A stretch of 64,000 nt of DNA from Anaerolineaceae bacterium (GCA_016841365.1 JAENZI010000003.1:143423-207422), one strand, 5' to 3'. Numbered from the stretch's first letter, positions 19,842-29,731 are shown. Numbers and translations: made by a program. The notes: generated from the letters alone by a model not told the origin.

Positions 19842-20903
19842 TCATCCTCTGATTTGCATGCTCATGCGGGCAGCGACTGATTCAGCCAACGCCATCATCG
19901 CCTTTGCCCCTTGTGATTCGGGGTCAGCGATAACCACAGGGTCACCCTGGTCACCGCCTGAGCGGATGCTCTCATCTATGGGAATATTGGCCAGAAGCGG
20001 TGCACCTGCCATACTTGCCAAATGTTCGCCGCCGCCTTCACCAAAAATCTGCCGTTTGGTTCCGTCTTCCATTTCAAGATAGCTCATATTCTCAACAATT
20101 CCCAAAATAGGAACTTCCATCTTATTGAACATGGAGACCGCCCTGAACGCGTCATCAAAGGAAACCTTTTGCGGCATGGTCACAATAACGCCCCCGCTCA
20201 GAGGAACGGTCTGTACCAGTGATAGCTGCACATCACCTGTTCCAGGCGGCAGGTCAACGATCAGGTAATCCAAATCGCCCCAATCCACGTCATTCAGAAA
20301 TTGTTTAATGGCTGAATGCAACATCGGGCCGCGCCAGATCAGCGGTTGACCAGGCGAAACCATAAACCCGATCGACATGACTTTCACGTCATAAGCCAGG
20401 GCAGGTTGGATCTTCATCCCCTGAGGTGTCGGCGGTAGTGACTCCACGCCCATCATAGTGGGAACGTTTGGACCGTAAATGTCAGCATCCATCAAGCCGA
20501 CTTTTGCGCCGCATTTCGCCAGGGCAACAGCCAGGTTGACTGCCACTGTGGATTTCCCCACACCACCTTTGCCTGAACCTACCGCAATGATGTTCTTGAT
20601 CGTTAGGTCTTTGATTTTATCATCAGCTGGGACGCGGGCGCCCATGGTGACATTCACCGAGTCCACACCGTCAATTGCCAGGACAGCATTTTCCGCATCT
20701 TTTTGAATTTGTCCTCTTAATGGGCAGGCGGGTGTTGTCAATTCAACGGTGAAAGACACCTTGGAATCTTCTATCTTAATATCTTTGATCATCTTCAGTG
20801 TCACAAGGTCTTTTCGCAGTTCCGGGTCCTGAACCTGGCTCAGAGCGGCTAAAACCTGCTCCTGGGTAACATTTGGCATGCTGCAATTCCTTTCATACTT
20901 CAA
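19842..20903 (-). CDS. Mrp/NBP35 family P-loop ATPase (Fe-S carrier)
   Basis: N-terminal MIP18-like domain; VGSGKGGVGKSTVAVNLA; WGDLDYLIVDLPPGTGD. Start may be internal (M9). Confidence 0.93.
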   Translation of the reverse strand: MKYERNCSMPNVTQEQVLAALSQVQDPELRKDLVTLKMIKDIKIEDSKVSFTVELTTPACPLRGQIQKDAENAVLAIDGVDSVNVTMGARVPADDKIKDLTIKNIIAVGSGKGGVGKSTVAVNLAVALAKCGAKVGLMDADIYGPNVPTMMGVESLPPTPQGMKIQPALAYDVKVMSIGFMVSPGQPLIWRGPMLHSAIKQFLNDVDWGDLDYLIVDLPPGTGDVQLSLVQTVPLSGGVIVTMPQKVSFDDAFRAVSMFNKMEVPILGIVENMSYLEMEDGTKRQIFGEGGGEHLASMAGAPLLANIPIDESIRSGGDQGDPVVIADPESQGAKAMMALAESVAARMSMQIRG

Positions 20904-21302
20904 AAGAAGTCATTTTGATCAGTCTCTGTTGAAAATCAGGATTGAATTTCAAGAAATCATTACGTATCAATCTGACAAGATTCAACACGAGTTCAATTTT
21001 ACCCACTTGTAGATAAAAATTCCACTTGGCAAATTTTTTAAGTTAAGTGAATGATGCAAATTTAATTTTAAGAGAAATTAGTCGAAAAAAGAATTACCAA
21101 TCTAACCAATAGTTTCCCCCCTGTTCAAATGAAATTCATTAATTTACAATTACCCTTATCTTCATAAATCATGTTTTTTTAATTAAATATTTACTCTGCA
21201 AATTTACAGTAAACCACTGTAAACCAGACAAGGTTTAAAAGCAGTCATCAAGCTGCATATCAACAATTGACGTCCACCATTAATTATTGAGGAGGTTGCT
21301 CA

Positions 21303-22988
21303 ATGCGAAAAACAACAAGAGTTTTGATCTGCAATATCATCTTCGTCATTCTGCTTATTTTATTGTTCCAACAAACAAAGAGTGTCGGAGCAGCAGGTGC
21401 AACCTTTGTTGTCAATTCAACTGGGGATGAACATGATAGTAATGAATTCGACATGGAATGTAAAACGCTATCAAACACTTGCACATTGAGAGCAGCTATT
21501 GAACAGGCAAATTATGATGCCGGATCTGCAGATACAATCACATTTAACATTCCAACCAGTCTCGCAATTGATACCATTATCACAGTTGGGTCTCCTCTGC
21601 CAGATATTGTTTTCTCAACCATCATCCAGGGGCCTAATATCTCCAATGGAAAAGGTATTGTAATCAACGGCGGGGGCGTTTGGGGAAATGGATTAACTAT
21701 CATTGGGAATGGTGTTACTATCCGAAATTTGAAAATCAGGAATTTTGGAACCCAGGGGATTCTCATTGATGAAGCAGACATTATCACAATTGAGGATTGT
21801 GTGATCGGATCCACAGTGGGTTCATCAATTGCACCTGGCAATGCCTTTAGAGGAATGGCTATTGAAAACGCTAACAATGTCAATGTTTTGAACAATATCA
21901 TTTCAGGAAATGGTGGAGAAGCAGGTTCAGGCGAACAGGGAATACGTATCGTTGGCGGCGGGTCACATATCATTCAGGGGAATATGATCGGTGTTGATCA
22001 GACAGGCACCATTGCCAGGCCAAATTTAGGGGTTGGGATCTCAGTTTCAGATTCCAGCAACAATCTCATCGGTGGATCTTTAGCAATACAGCGAAATCTG
22101 ATCTCGGGGAATGGCGGCACTGGCATCCTGATCAGCGGGGGAACTGGCAATAAAGTTATTGGGAACTTTATCGGCACAGATATCACAGGAAATATTGCCA
22201 TCCCGAACGGAGGTGACGGCATCCAGCTTTTATCTTCAACAATCGATGCTGAAATTGGCGGTGATGCACCAGGAGAAGGCAACCTTATTTCAGGGAATAA
22301 CAGTGCTGGGATTCGAGACAGCGGCACTTCAACACAAATTCAAGGTAATATCATCGGGTTAAATATCACGAAAACCACACCCATCCCAAATGCCAACGGG
22401 ATTTTTCACTATTCGGGCACCTCAGCGACCATTGGTGGGACAAACCCTGGTGAGATGAACACAATTGCTGGCAATACTCACGACGGAATTGTCGTTGGTC
22501 CATTTGCCAACCAAAAACAGATAATCGGAAATGCCATCTATGACAATGGAGGTTTAGGGATCAATTTGAAAGAAGAGATTACAGAGGATCCCTCATTGGT
22601 TACCGAGAATGACGATGGTGATGGTGATACAGGCGCCAACAATCTTCAAAATCATCCCATTATTACGGGTTTCTCTTATGCTGGCGGAACAAGCTTGACC
22701 ATCTCCGGAAAATTAAACAGTTTGCCTTTAGCCACATTCATTATCCATTTTTATGGCAATGATTCTTGCGACGCTTCGGGTTATGGCGAAGGTCAGTACT
22801 ATCTTGGAAAAATGAACATCACCACTGCTGCAAATAACGAAGTCAGTTTCACAAAAACCATCTCCACAACAACTGTTTATGATTGCATCAGTGCAACAGC
22901 TACGGACAGTGATGGCAATACTTCAGAATTCTCCACCACTATGGAAGGATATTTCAATTATCTGCCGTTGGTGACCTACGGAAACTAA
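21303..22988 (+). CDS. Secreted right-handed parallel beta-helix protein with CSLREA-like N-terminal domain and YLPL-type C-terminus
   Basis: Signal-peptide-like N-terminus; FVVNSTGDEHDSN...CKTLSNTCTLRAAIEQAN; multiple NLISGNxxxGI / GNxIGTD repeats; ends GYFNYLPLVTYGN. Confidence 0.8.
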   Translation: MRKTTRVLICNIIFVILLILLFQQTKSVGAAGATFVVNSTGDEHDSNEFDMECKTLSNTCTLRAAIEQANYDAGSADTITFNIPTSLAIDTIITVGSPLPDIVFSTIIQGPNISNGKGIVINGGGVWGNGLTIIGNGVTIRNLKIRNFGTQGILIDEADIITIEDCVIGSTVGSSIAPGNAFRGMAIENANNVNVLNNIISGNGGEAGSGEQGIRIVGGGSHIIQGNMIGVDQTGTIARPNLGVGISVSDSSNNLIGGSLAIQRNLISGNGGTGILISGGTGNKVIGNFIGTDITGNIAIPNGGDGIQLLSSTIDAEIGGDAPGEGNLISGNNSAGIRDSGTSTQIQGNIIGLNITKTTPIPNANGIFHYSGTSATIGGTNPGEMNTIAGNTHDGIVVGPFANQKQIIGNAIYDNGGLGINLKEEITEDPSLVTENDDGDGDTGANNLQNHPIITGFSYAGGTSLTISGKLNSLPLATFIIHFYGNDSCDASGYGEGQYYLGKMNITTAANNEVSFTKTISTTTVYDCISATATDSDGNTSEFSTTMEGYFNYLPLVTYGN

Positions 22989-23057
22989 TATTCATAAGAT
23001 CATTCATTACGGCATAATCTTCTAAAACTTGAGTGAACCAGGAAATCTAATCAAAAA

Positions 23058-23095
23058 GAACAGCCCAATTTGGATTGATTGGACTGTTTTTTCTT
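23058..23095 (+). terminator. Terminator between convergent beta-helix gene and glmS
   Basis: ACAGCCCAAT TTGGATTG ATTGGACTGTTTTTT hairpin plus T-run. Confidence 0.7.
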
Positions 23096-23122
23096 TGAAC
23101 TATTATATTTGGTTTTATTGAG

Positions 23123-24964
23123 CTACTCTACTGTGACGCTCTTCGCCAGGTTGCGCGGCTGATCCACATCCAGTCCGAGAAGAGATGCAATATGATAAGC
23201 GAACAATTGCAGCGGGATGCTGGTGATCACCGGGCTCAGCAGCCAGGGCACTTCCGGTACCCAGATGATATTGTCGGTCAGGTCAGGGATGCGCTCATCC
23301 CCGTCGGTTGCCACTGCGATCACTTCACCACCGCGTGCTAATGCCTGCTCAATCTGGCTAATCATCTTGTCATACCAGGGATCCTTGGGCGCCAATGCCA
23401 CCACCGGCATGGAGCGGTCAATCAGGGCAATTGGGCCGTGTTTCATCTCGCCTGCCGGGTAACCCTCAGCGTGTATATACGAAATTTCCTTCAATTTCAA
23501 TGCGCCTTCATAGGCAATGGGCATATTAATGCCCCGACCCAGATAGAGCATATGGTCCATGTTCATAAATTTACGTGCCAGTGCAACAATTTCATCCTCG
23601 CGGTCCAGGCAAACCCCGGCCAATGATGGGATGCCCATCAGGTCATTCACCAACTTAAAACGTTGGTCAGGGTCAAGTGTCCCGCGCAAGTCCCCAAGAT
23701 ACACAGCCAGCAGATACATATCTACCAGTGGTGCTGTAAATGCCTTGGTCGATGCCACACCAATCTCAGGTCCAACCTGCATGGATATACATCCATCTGC
23801 GATGCGCATCGCCTGTGAGCCGATGGCGTTCACATTTGACCATAGAATGCCCCCTTTCGAACGGCCTTCCTCCATCGCAGCCAGTGTATCCGCTGTCTCA
23901 CCCGATTGGCTGATGGCCAAAATGACGGTGTTCTCGTCGACCAGAGGGTCGGCGTAACGGAATTCAGACGCAATCGCCACTTCCACGGGCACCCGGGCAA
24001 TCCGCTCGATCAGGATCTTGCCAACCATACCAGCATGCGCAGCCGTGCCGCACGCCGTGATGATAATCTTCTGGATCTTTTTGGCTTTTGCTGCATCCAG
24101 GTTGAGCTCGTGCAGGGTAACCCGCCCGGCATCAAAGTCCACCCTGCCAGCCAGTGTATCCGTCAGCGATCGCACTTGCTCATGGATTTCCTTTTGCATA
24201 AAATGACGGTATTCGCCTTTTTCCGCAGCAACTGGATCCCAAGCGATGCGCTGCACCTGTGTATTGATTGGTTTGCCGTCAGTATCGATGACCTTCACAT
24301 TCTTTTTAGTGACTACGGCAATCTGATGGCTCTCGAGAAAAACAACCTTGCGGGTATGTTCGAGTATTGCAGGTAGATCAGAGGCGACATAATTTTCATT
24401 CTCACCCAACCCGATCACTACACCACCTGCATTGCCCACACGCGCTGCCACAATCTTATCTGGCTCGCGGGACGACATCACCACAATCCCATGCGCACCC
24501 TTCAGGTGCTGCAAGGTTCTGCGCACGGCATCCAACAAATTACCTTCGATGGCAAAGAATTTCTCAACAAGGTGGACGATTGTTTCAGTATCGGTGTCAG
24601 ACTTGAATTCTGTGCCCTCCGCCTCTAACTCCTCACGCAGGGCAAGGTAGTTCTCAACAATCCCATTATGCACCACAACGAATTCGCCAGTGCTGCCGAT
24701 ATGCGGATGGGCGTTGCGTGCGTTTGGCTCGCCGTGTGTCGCCCAGCGTGTATGCCCAATCCCGATTTTCCCATGAACAGGCATATCATTCACCAATGAT
24801 TCCAGATGGCTTAATTTACCTGCATCTCGCCGGATCTCAATCTGACCGTCATCCAGCACAGCCACGCCGGCAGAATCATAACCCCGGTATTCCAATCGTT
24901 TTAGCCCACCCAAAATGATAGGGGTTGCGTCTCGATCACCAATGTAACCAACAATACCGCACAT
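23123..24964 (-). CDS. glmS: Glutamine--fructose-6-phosphate aminotransferase (isomerizing)
   Basis: MCGIVGYIGDRDATPIILGGLKRLEYRGYDSAGVAV start at 24964; GHTRWATHGEPNARNAHPH; ISQSGETADTLAA; C-terminal AKSVTVE. The longer ORF to 25162 reads through the ribozyme. Confidence 0.97.
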   Translation of the reverse strand: MCGIVGYIGDRDATPIILGGLKRLEYRGYDSAGVAVLDDGQIEIRRDAGKLSHLESLVNDMPVHGKIGIGHTRWATHGEPNARNAHPHIGSTGEFVVVHNGIVENYLALREELEAEGTEFKSDTDTETIVHLVEKFFAIEGNLLDAVRRTLQHLKGAHGIVVMSSREPDKIVAARVGNAGGVVIGLGENENYVASDLPAILEHTRKVVFLESHQIAVVTKKNVKVIDTDGKPINTQVQRIAWDPVAAEKGEYRHFMQKEIHEQVRSLTDTLAGRVDFDAGRVTLHELNLDAAKAKKIQKIIITACGTAAHAGMVGKILIERIARVPVEVAIASEFRYADPLVDENTVILAISQSGETADTLAAMEEGRSKGGILWSNVNAIGSQAMRIADGCISMQVGPEIGVASTKAFTAPLVDMYLLAVYLGDLRGTLDPDQRFKLVNDLMGIPSLAGVCLDREDEIVALARKFMNMDHMLYLGRGINMPIAYEGALKLKEISYIHAEGYPAGEMKHGPIALIDRSMPVVALAPKDPWYDKMISQIEQALARGGEVIAVATDGDERIPDLTDNIIWVPEVPWLLSPVITSIPLQLFAYHIASLLGLDVDQPRNLAKSVTVE

Positions 24965-25039
24965 CGTTTTAAGCCTCCGTTTACTTTGATGCCCATACGT
25001 CCTGATCAAACCGCGTCGCGGCGATCCAACGTAAAGCAT

Positions 25040-25188
25040 TTTTAGTTTTCTTTTTGGGAAGTCAACTGCAGTCTGCAGCGGGAGGCATCCGCCGATCTCT
25101 CGATTTTCCTGTCGTCCAGTTAGCCCCGGTTTGCACCGGGGAACCTCCATCCTCGTCACCATCCCACAAAGGGGCTGGCCAGGCGCTT
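25040..25188 (-). ncRNA. glmS ribozyme (GlcN6P-responsive self-cleaving RNA), cleavage predicted between 25187 and 25186
   Basis: Minus strand: AATAAA|GCGCCTGGCCAGCCCCTTTGTGGGATGGTGACGAGGATGGAGGTTCCCCGGTGCAAACCGGGGCTAACTGGACGACAGGAAAATCGAGAGATCGGCGGATGCCTCCCGCTGCAGACTGCAG; matches the remembered core AGCGCC...P1...GACGAGGAUGGAGGUU...UCGGCGGAUGCCUCCCG, located about 75-220 nt upstream of glmS. Confidence 0.92.
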
Positions 25189-25220
25189 TATTCCCAATAA
25201 ATTGTTCAATTTTTTAAATC

Positions 25221-25259
25221 CATTCCAAAATTTTTTCCTATTGGAATGTCACCATTATA
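25221..25259 (-). promoter_or_regulatory. Putative glmS promoter -10 (TATAAT at 25254-25259) with adjacent inverted repeat CATTCCAA/TTGGAATG
   Basis: Minus strand GGTATAATGGTGACATTCCAATAGGAAAAAATTTTGGAATGG upstream of the ribozyme; no convincing -35. Confidence 0.45.
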
Positions 25260-25364
25260 CCTTATCCAAAAATATAAGAAAGCTCAACTATATTTTAAGT
25301 CTTGGAAATAATGGCATGAAGCACTGAGCAGGGTTTTCATTTACAACCCAGAAGAATCCATAAT

Positions 25365-26699
25365 CTATTGAAAGTAAGCGTCTCGCAATTTTTTATCGTC
25401 TCCTGGTTGGTCGACATCCATCAAAACACGGACATCGACCCACTCCAGCCAATCCACATCAAATTGACTGAAGATCGCCCTCCCACCGCGATCCCCTGCC
25501 ACATGCTTCAGGGCATCAAAGGTTTTGCAACTAAAGATCACCGGATTTCCCCGTTGGCCGCGTACCAGTGGCGCAGTAATGTCTTTACGTGATTTGGCGT
25601 ATTGGTCCAGCAATTGTCGGATCATAAACGATGAAATCTGCGGTTGATCACTGAGCAAGAACATCGCACTATCACACCCCTCCTTGAGTGCCGCCAACCC
25701 TGTTTGCATGGAGGTTGATTGCCCCGCTGACCAATCTGGATTGTAGACACACTTCACAGGCAAGCCTTTCAATGCCAACTGTACTGCGTCGTGGTCGGCT
25801 CCTGTCACCACGATCAGGGGCTTCAGGCCGCCCGCTAAGGCATTTTCGACAACCTTGACGACAAACGGCACACCCTGCCACTCTAAGAGTTGTTTGGGGC
25901 TTCCCAGCCGTTCACTTCCCCCCGCCGCCAGGACAATCCCTGCTGTCCGTGCATACACGCTCAACACACGGTCTTCCATCTCAGGTTTCTTTAGCGATGC
26001 GGGCACAACCTGGTCATAGCTGTCAGCTAATCCCATCGCAATCCGTTTGCCTTTGGCTTGCAGCATCGCGTCATCCGCCTGGTTCAAAAATAACATTTTC
26101 CATGATCCTTCAGGTATAGCTTTCAAACCACCTTGATCCGAACCAAGTACCGCGATCACATCTTCAACGCGGATGATATCGTTCAACCCCAATCCGCTCA
26201 GATTTGAAAATAGCTCGGGGCGATGGACCACATCAGCCGTTAATCGCTTTCCGATCGCACCTAAACCAGCGATAACCACCACGCGATCAACCCAATCGGG
26301 GATCACCGGCTCGTAACTGGCAGGCGCTTTGAGCGAAAGCTGGCGCGCACCATCGGCTTCAATCAGCAAAGAGAGGTCCTTTTGCCTGCAAATTTCCCAA
26401 AGCCTGAACAAAAATTGCTCGGGCAACCCTGTCAAACGATTTGCATCGTTTGCGGGGCCTGTGATTAACAGAGATTGATCTTGCTCATAATCAATCAATT
26501 CTAAATCTTCCATGGAGTGTATAATCTGGTGCCGGTGCGCAAGTTCAGCCTGCCAGGTGCCAAGATGCGTTGTGGTTGTGATCACAACCGGCTTTTCAGT
26601 TTCCTTCGCTAAGGCAAATATCAGGCTCGATTTCCCACCTGCACCTACAAAGGCAACTGACTCACCTGCTTTAATCCTGAGCGCTCTTGAAACATTCAT
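25365..26699 (-). CDS. Fusion: YqeC-type (selenium-dependent Mo hydroxylase accessory) domain plus MocA-like molybdenum cofactor nucleotidyltransferase
   Basis: N-term SVAFVGAGGKSSLIFALAKETEKPVVITTTTHLG; C-term AGIVLAAGGSERLGSPKQLLEWQGVPFV...YNPDWSAGQSTSMQTGLAAL...LSDQPQI. Confidence 0.88.
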   Translation of the reverse strand: MNVSRALRIKAGESVAFVGAGGKSSLIFALAKETEKPVVITTTTHLGTWQAELAHRHQIIHSMEDLELIDYEQDQSLLITGPANDANRLTGLPEQFLFRLWEICRQKDLSLLIEADGARQLSLKAPASYEPVIPDWVDRVVVIAGLGAIGKRLTADVVHRPELFSNLSGLGLNDIIRVEDVIAVLGSDQGGLKAIPEGSWKMLFLNQADDAMLQAKGKRIAMGLADSYDQVVPASLKKPEMEDRVLSVYARTAGIVLAAGGSERLGSPKQLLEWQGVPFVVKVVENALAGGLKPLIVVTGADHDAVQLALKGLPVKCVYNPDWSAGQSTSMQTGLAALKEGCDSAMFLLSDQPQISSFMIRQLLDQYAKSRKDITAPLVRGQRGNPVIFSCKTFDALKHVAGDRGGRAIFSQFDVDWLEWVDVRVLMDVDQPGDDKKLRDAYFQ

Positions 26700-26705
26700 A
26701 TTTGC

Positions 26706-27518
26706 TCAGTTTTCCCAAAGCCTGCTCCGGATTTCTTTGTGTGTCAATATCGCTTCAAGCACCCCACCGCCAATCGCGATCGATTTTTCAGACACAGTCC
26801 AGTATCTGAAGGTTTCAGGACGTGGGTCCACATCCCCAACCTTCATCCCCTGCCGAACCATAATCCCCTCATGGATCAACCCTCGAACCACCCCATCAAA
26901 TGGTGAAGTGACCGTATTCCATTCCACAGATAAAATCGGATCACCCGCGTTGACTGAATCTCCGATGTGAACATGGTTCACCACCTCACCGGAAGCAGGG
27001 GCGCGCAGCACCCGCTCTCGGGTATATTCCTTTACCTTCCCCGGGACGCCGGTATCCGGCTCTGGGCTGCCTTCCCAGTAAACCCTGCCGAGAAAGTGAC
27101 CTCGATTGGTCTCGATCGCAGCATGGCAATTATCCTTGGCAACAAATCCAGGCCCAAGTCCAACCACCATATCGGCCAAGCCCAAAGAAAGCGGCGCATA
27201 TTTTTTTCGCATCCGTGAATCGACCAAAACAAGAGGTTTGTGGTCATCAATAATGTTCAACTCAGGGTCAACCATCACCGGGACGGTTTCCATACGCCAG
27301 GTTTCAGCGACTTCTTCCCATGTTCCCACGAGACGCCCCGCTACGCCTTCAATTTTGACCTCGCCCTCAAACACAGCCTGCGCAAAAGCCACCGTTCGAC
27401 GCACCACCGTTGGTTGGGGTGTTTCGACAACTAAAACGCGGATTCCAACCCTGTGCAAGCGCAACGCGACCCCGCTTGCCAGGTCTCCCCCGCCCCAAAC
27501 CAGCACATACGCTGTCAT
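26706..27518 (-). CDS. EF2563/YqeB-type selenium-dependent molybdenum hydroxylase system protein
   Basis: VLVWGGGDLASGVALRLHRVGIRVLVVETPQPTVVRRTVAFAQAV...GLGPGFVAKDNCHAAIETNRGHFLGRVYWEGSPEPDTGVPG. Confidence 0.9.
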   Translation of the reverse strand: MTAYVLVWGGGDLASGVALRLHRVGIRVLVVETPQPTVVRRTVAFAQAVFEGEVKIEGVAGRLVGTWEEVAETWRMETVPVMVDPELNIIDDHKPLVLVDSRMRKKYAPLSLGLADMVVGLGPGFVAKDNCHAAIETNRGHFLGRVYWEGSPEPDTGVPGKVKEYTRERVLRAPASGEVVNHVHIGDSVNAGDPILSVEWNTVTSPFDGVVRGLIHEGIMVRQGMKVGDVDPRPETFRYWTVSEKSIAIGGGVLEAILTHKEIRSRLWEN

Positions 27519-29731
27519 TTGATCTTTCCTAATCCTCGCAGAACACGTTCTGGCGTGAGCGGAAAATCGTTAAACCATACCCCCGTGGCATCATACAGGG
27601 CGTGAACAATGGCTGGCGCCAGTGGCAGGTAGGGCATTTCTGCCATCCCGCGTGCACCATACGGGCCGAGCGGGTCTGCCAATTCCAAGACGATTGATTC
27701 AACCTCCAATGGGATGTCCTTGACGGTTGGGATCAAATATTTTGAGAGCGTATCTGTCACGACATAGCCGTCTTTCTGGATGAAATTTTCCATCAGCACG
27801 TAACCCGCAGCCTGAACGATACACCCTTCGATTTGCCCCACCACCTGCATGGGGTTGATCGCTTTGCCAACATCATCAGCACAATACACCTTCAACAGCC
27901 GGATATCACCGGTCTCTGTATCCACTTCCAATTCAACGGTTTCTGCCACATATCCGTAGGTGATGTTTGGATAACATTCGCCTGTTTCAGGGTCCATGTG
28001 GGTGGTTGGAGGAGCATGATAAGTAAACTCAACCTTCACCGGGCGCTCTTCCGCACGCCACTTCTCCAATGCTTTTTCTGCCGCGCCTTTGATCGAATTA
28101 CCTGCCATAAAAGTCATCCGTGAGGCAGAAGAACTCCCCGAATTGCCTGTAAAGGCTGTATCTGAAACGACCAGTGAGATCTTTTCAACAGGAACATCCA
28201 GAGCCTCTGCCGCGAATTGCTTGAAGGCAGAGTGAGCACCTTGTCCAACATCTGCCCCGGCATGGTGAAGGACAACTTGCTCTATCTCCCGCTCGCCATA
28301 AAGCTCGATCATCGCATGACACGATTCTGGTCCACCGTAAGAAAAACCAACATTCTTGAAGGCACACGCAATGCCTCGTCCCCGTTTGATGGTTCCCTCG
28401 TCCTTCATCTTTTCGGGTGCCTGCCAGCCTAAATCAGTCTGCTGCCACCCGGAGTGCACTGCGCAAGCCTCCGTCACAGGTTTGATCGTCACTCCTTCTG
28501 GGATGGTGGAATTCATCGAGATAATTGAACCATCCTCCATCAAATTCCGCATTCTGAGTTCTACAGGGTCCATGCCCAAAGCTTCTGCCAGTTTATTGAC
28601 TTGCATTTCCGCTTCGAAGGCACCTTGCGGTCCGCCAAACCCTCGAAAAGCGCCCCCCGGGACGTTGTTGGTGTATATGGCATCCGCATCCACGCGCACA
28701 TTAGGAATCTCATAAGGACCGGTGCATTGCAAGAATGCATTACCCATCACTTTTGTGGAAGTATAGGCATAAGCACCCCCATCTGCAAGAATTTTTACTT
28801 CTGCAGCCAAAATTTTGCCTTTCTTTGTCGCACCCCACTTCCCCTTGATCCGGTAAGCATGGCGTTTATGATGCCCGATGATCGACTCTTCGCGGGACCA
28901 AATGGTTTTAACAGGTCGGTCAATCCCCTGCTCATGCAGACGCATCACAGCCAGCGCCAGCACAATCTGGATGGACATATCCTCACGGCCGCCAAAGGCG
29001 CCGCCGATTGCAGGATAAATGACACGCACTTTCTCGGCTGGCAATCCAAGCGCATGGGCGATTTGTTCTTGATCTTCATGCGTCCACTGACCCGCAACCA
29101 CCACAGTGATCCGCCCTTCCGGGTCGATGTAGGCAACACCCGCCTCGGGCTGCAAATAAGCATGTTCCTGAACAGGTGTATGGTACTCACCTTCAACGAT
29201 CACATCACAAGCTTCAAATGCCTTATCAACATCGCCATGGCGAATCTGGTAATGGCAAAAGACATTTGACTCCTGGTCCGGTTGCAGTAACACTGCGTCA
29301 TCTGCCAATGCTTCATCAATATTGTTGATTACCGGCAAATCTTCATAGGTGACTTTGATTAACTTAACTGCTTGTTCTGCGATTTTCATCGTTTCTGCAA
29401 TCACGACTGCTACCTGGTCACCTACAAAGCGCACACGGTCTGTAAAGAGTTTGGATGACCCAGGACCGCATAACACAGGCTGATCGGGCATGATCAAACC
29501 ATATTCATTTACCGGTACATCCTTTGCCGTCAGCACTGCCAAAACACCTGGTAAGGCTTCAGCCTCGACGGTGTCAATCGCTTTGACGACCGCGTGCGGG
29601 CGATTAGCAAACAGGATTTTCATATATGCCTGGTCTGGCAGGTTGAAATCACCGGGATAAAGTGCTTCGCCGGTGGCTTTGTCTTTGACATCAAATCTGG
29701 GGATCGACTGTCCAATATAAGCCATCATCAC
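27515..29731 (-). CDS. Xanthine dehydrogenase-family molybdopterin-binding subunit
   Basis: IPRFDVKDKATGEALYPGDF...GGAFGGREDMSIQI...VPGGAFRGFGGPQGAFEAE...ADVGQGAHSAF...LGPYGARGMAEMPYLPLAPAI. Confidence 0.93.
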   Translation of the reverse strand: MMMAYIGQSIPRFDVKDKATGEALYPGDFNLPDQAYMKILFANRPHAVVKAIDTVEAEALPGVLAVLTAKDVPVNEYGLIMPDQPVLCGPGSSKLFTDRVRFVGDQVAVVIAETMKIAEQAVKLIKVTYEDLPVINNIDEALADDAVLLQPDQESNVFCHYQIRHGDVDKAFEACDVIVEGEYHTPVQEHAYLQPEAGVAYIDPEGRITVVVAGQWTHEDQEQIAHALGLPAEKVRVIYPAIGGAFGGREDMSIQIVLALAVMRLHEQGIDRPVKTIWSREESIIGHHKRHAYRIKGKWGATKKGKILAAEVKILADGGAYAYTSTKVMGNAFLQCTGPYEIPNVRVDADAIYTNNVPGGAFRGFGGPQGAFEAEMQVNKLAEALGMDPVELRMRNLMEDGSIISMNSTIPEGVTIKPVTEACAVHSGWQQTDLGWQAPEKMKDEGTIKRGRGIACAFKNVGFSYGGPESCHAMIELYGEREIEQVVLHHAGADVGQGAHSAFKQFAAEALDVPVEKISLVVSDTAFTGNSGSSSASRMTFMAGNSIKGAAEKALEKWRAEERPVKVEFTYHAPPTTHMDPETGECYPNITYGYVAETVELEVDTETGDIRLLKVYCADDVGKAINPMQVVGQIEGCIVQAAGYVLMENFIQKDGYVVTDTLSKYLIPTVKDIPLEVESIVLELADPLGPYGARGMAEMPYLPLAPAIVHALYDATGVWFNDFPLTPERVLRGLGKIK

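Noticed and set aside
21903-22330. Imperfect tandem repeats in the beta-helix gene (ATTTCAGGGAATGG-like)
   Set aside because: Explained by coding for NLISGNxxxGI beta-helix coils, not a DNA repeat or CRISPR array.
24965-25162. N-terminal extension of glmS ORF (MVTRMEVPRCKPG...)
   Set aside because: GlmS must begin at Met-Cys (MCGIVGY, Cys1 nucleophile) at 24964; the extension is read-through of the glmS ribozyme.
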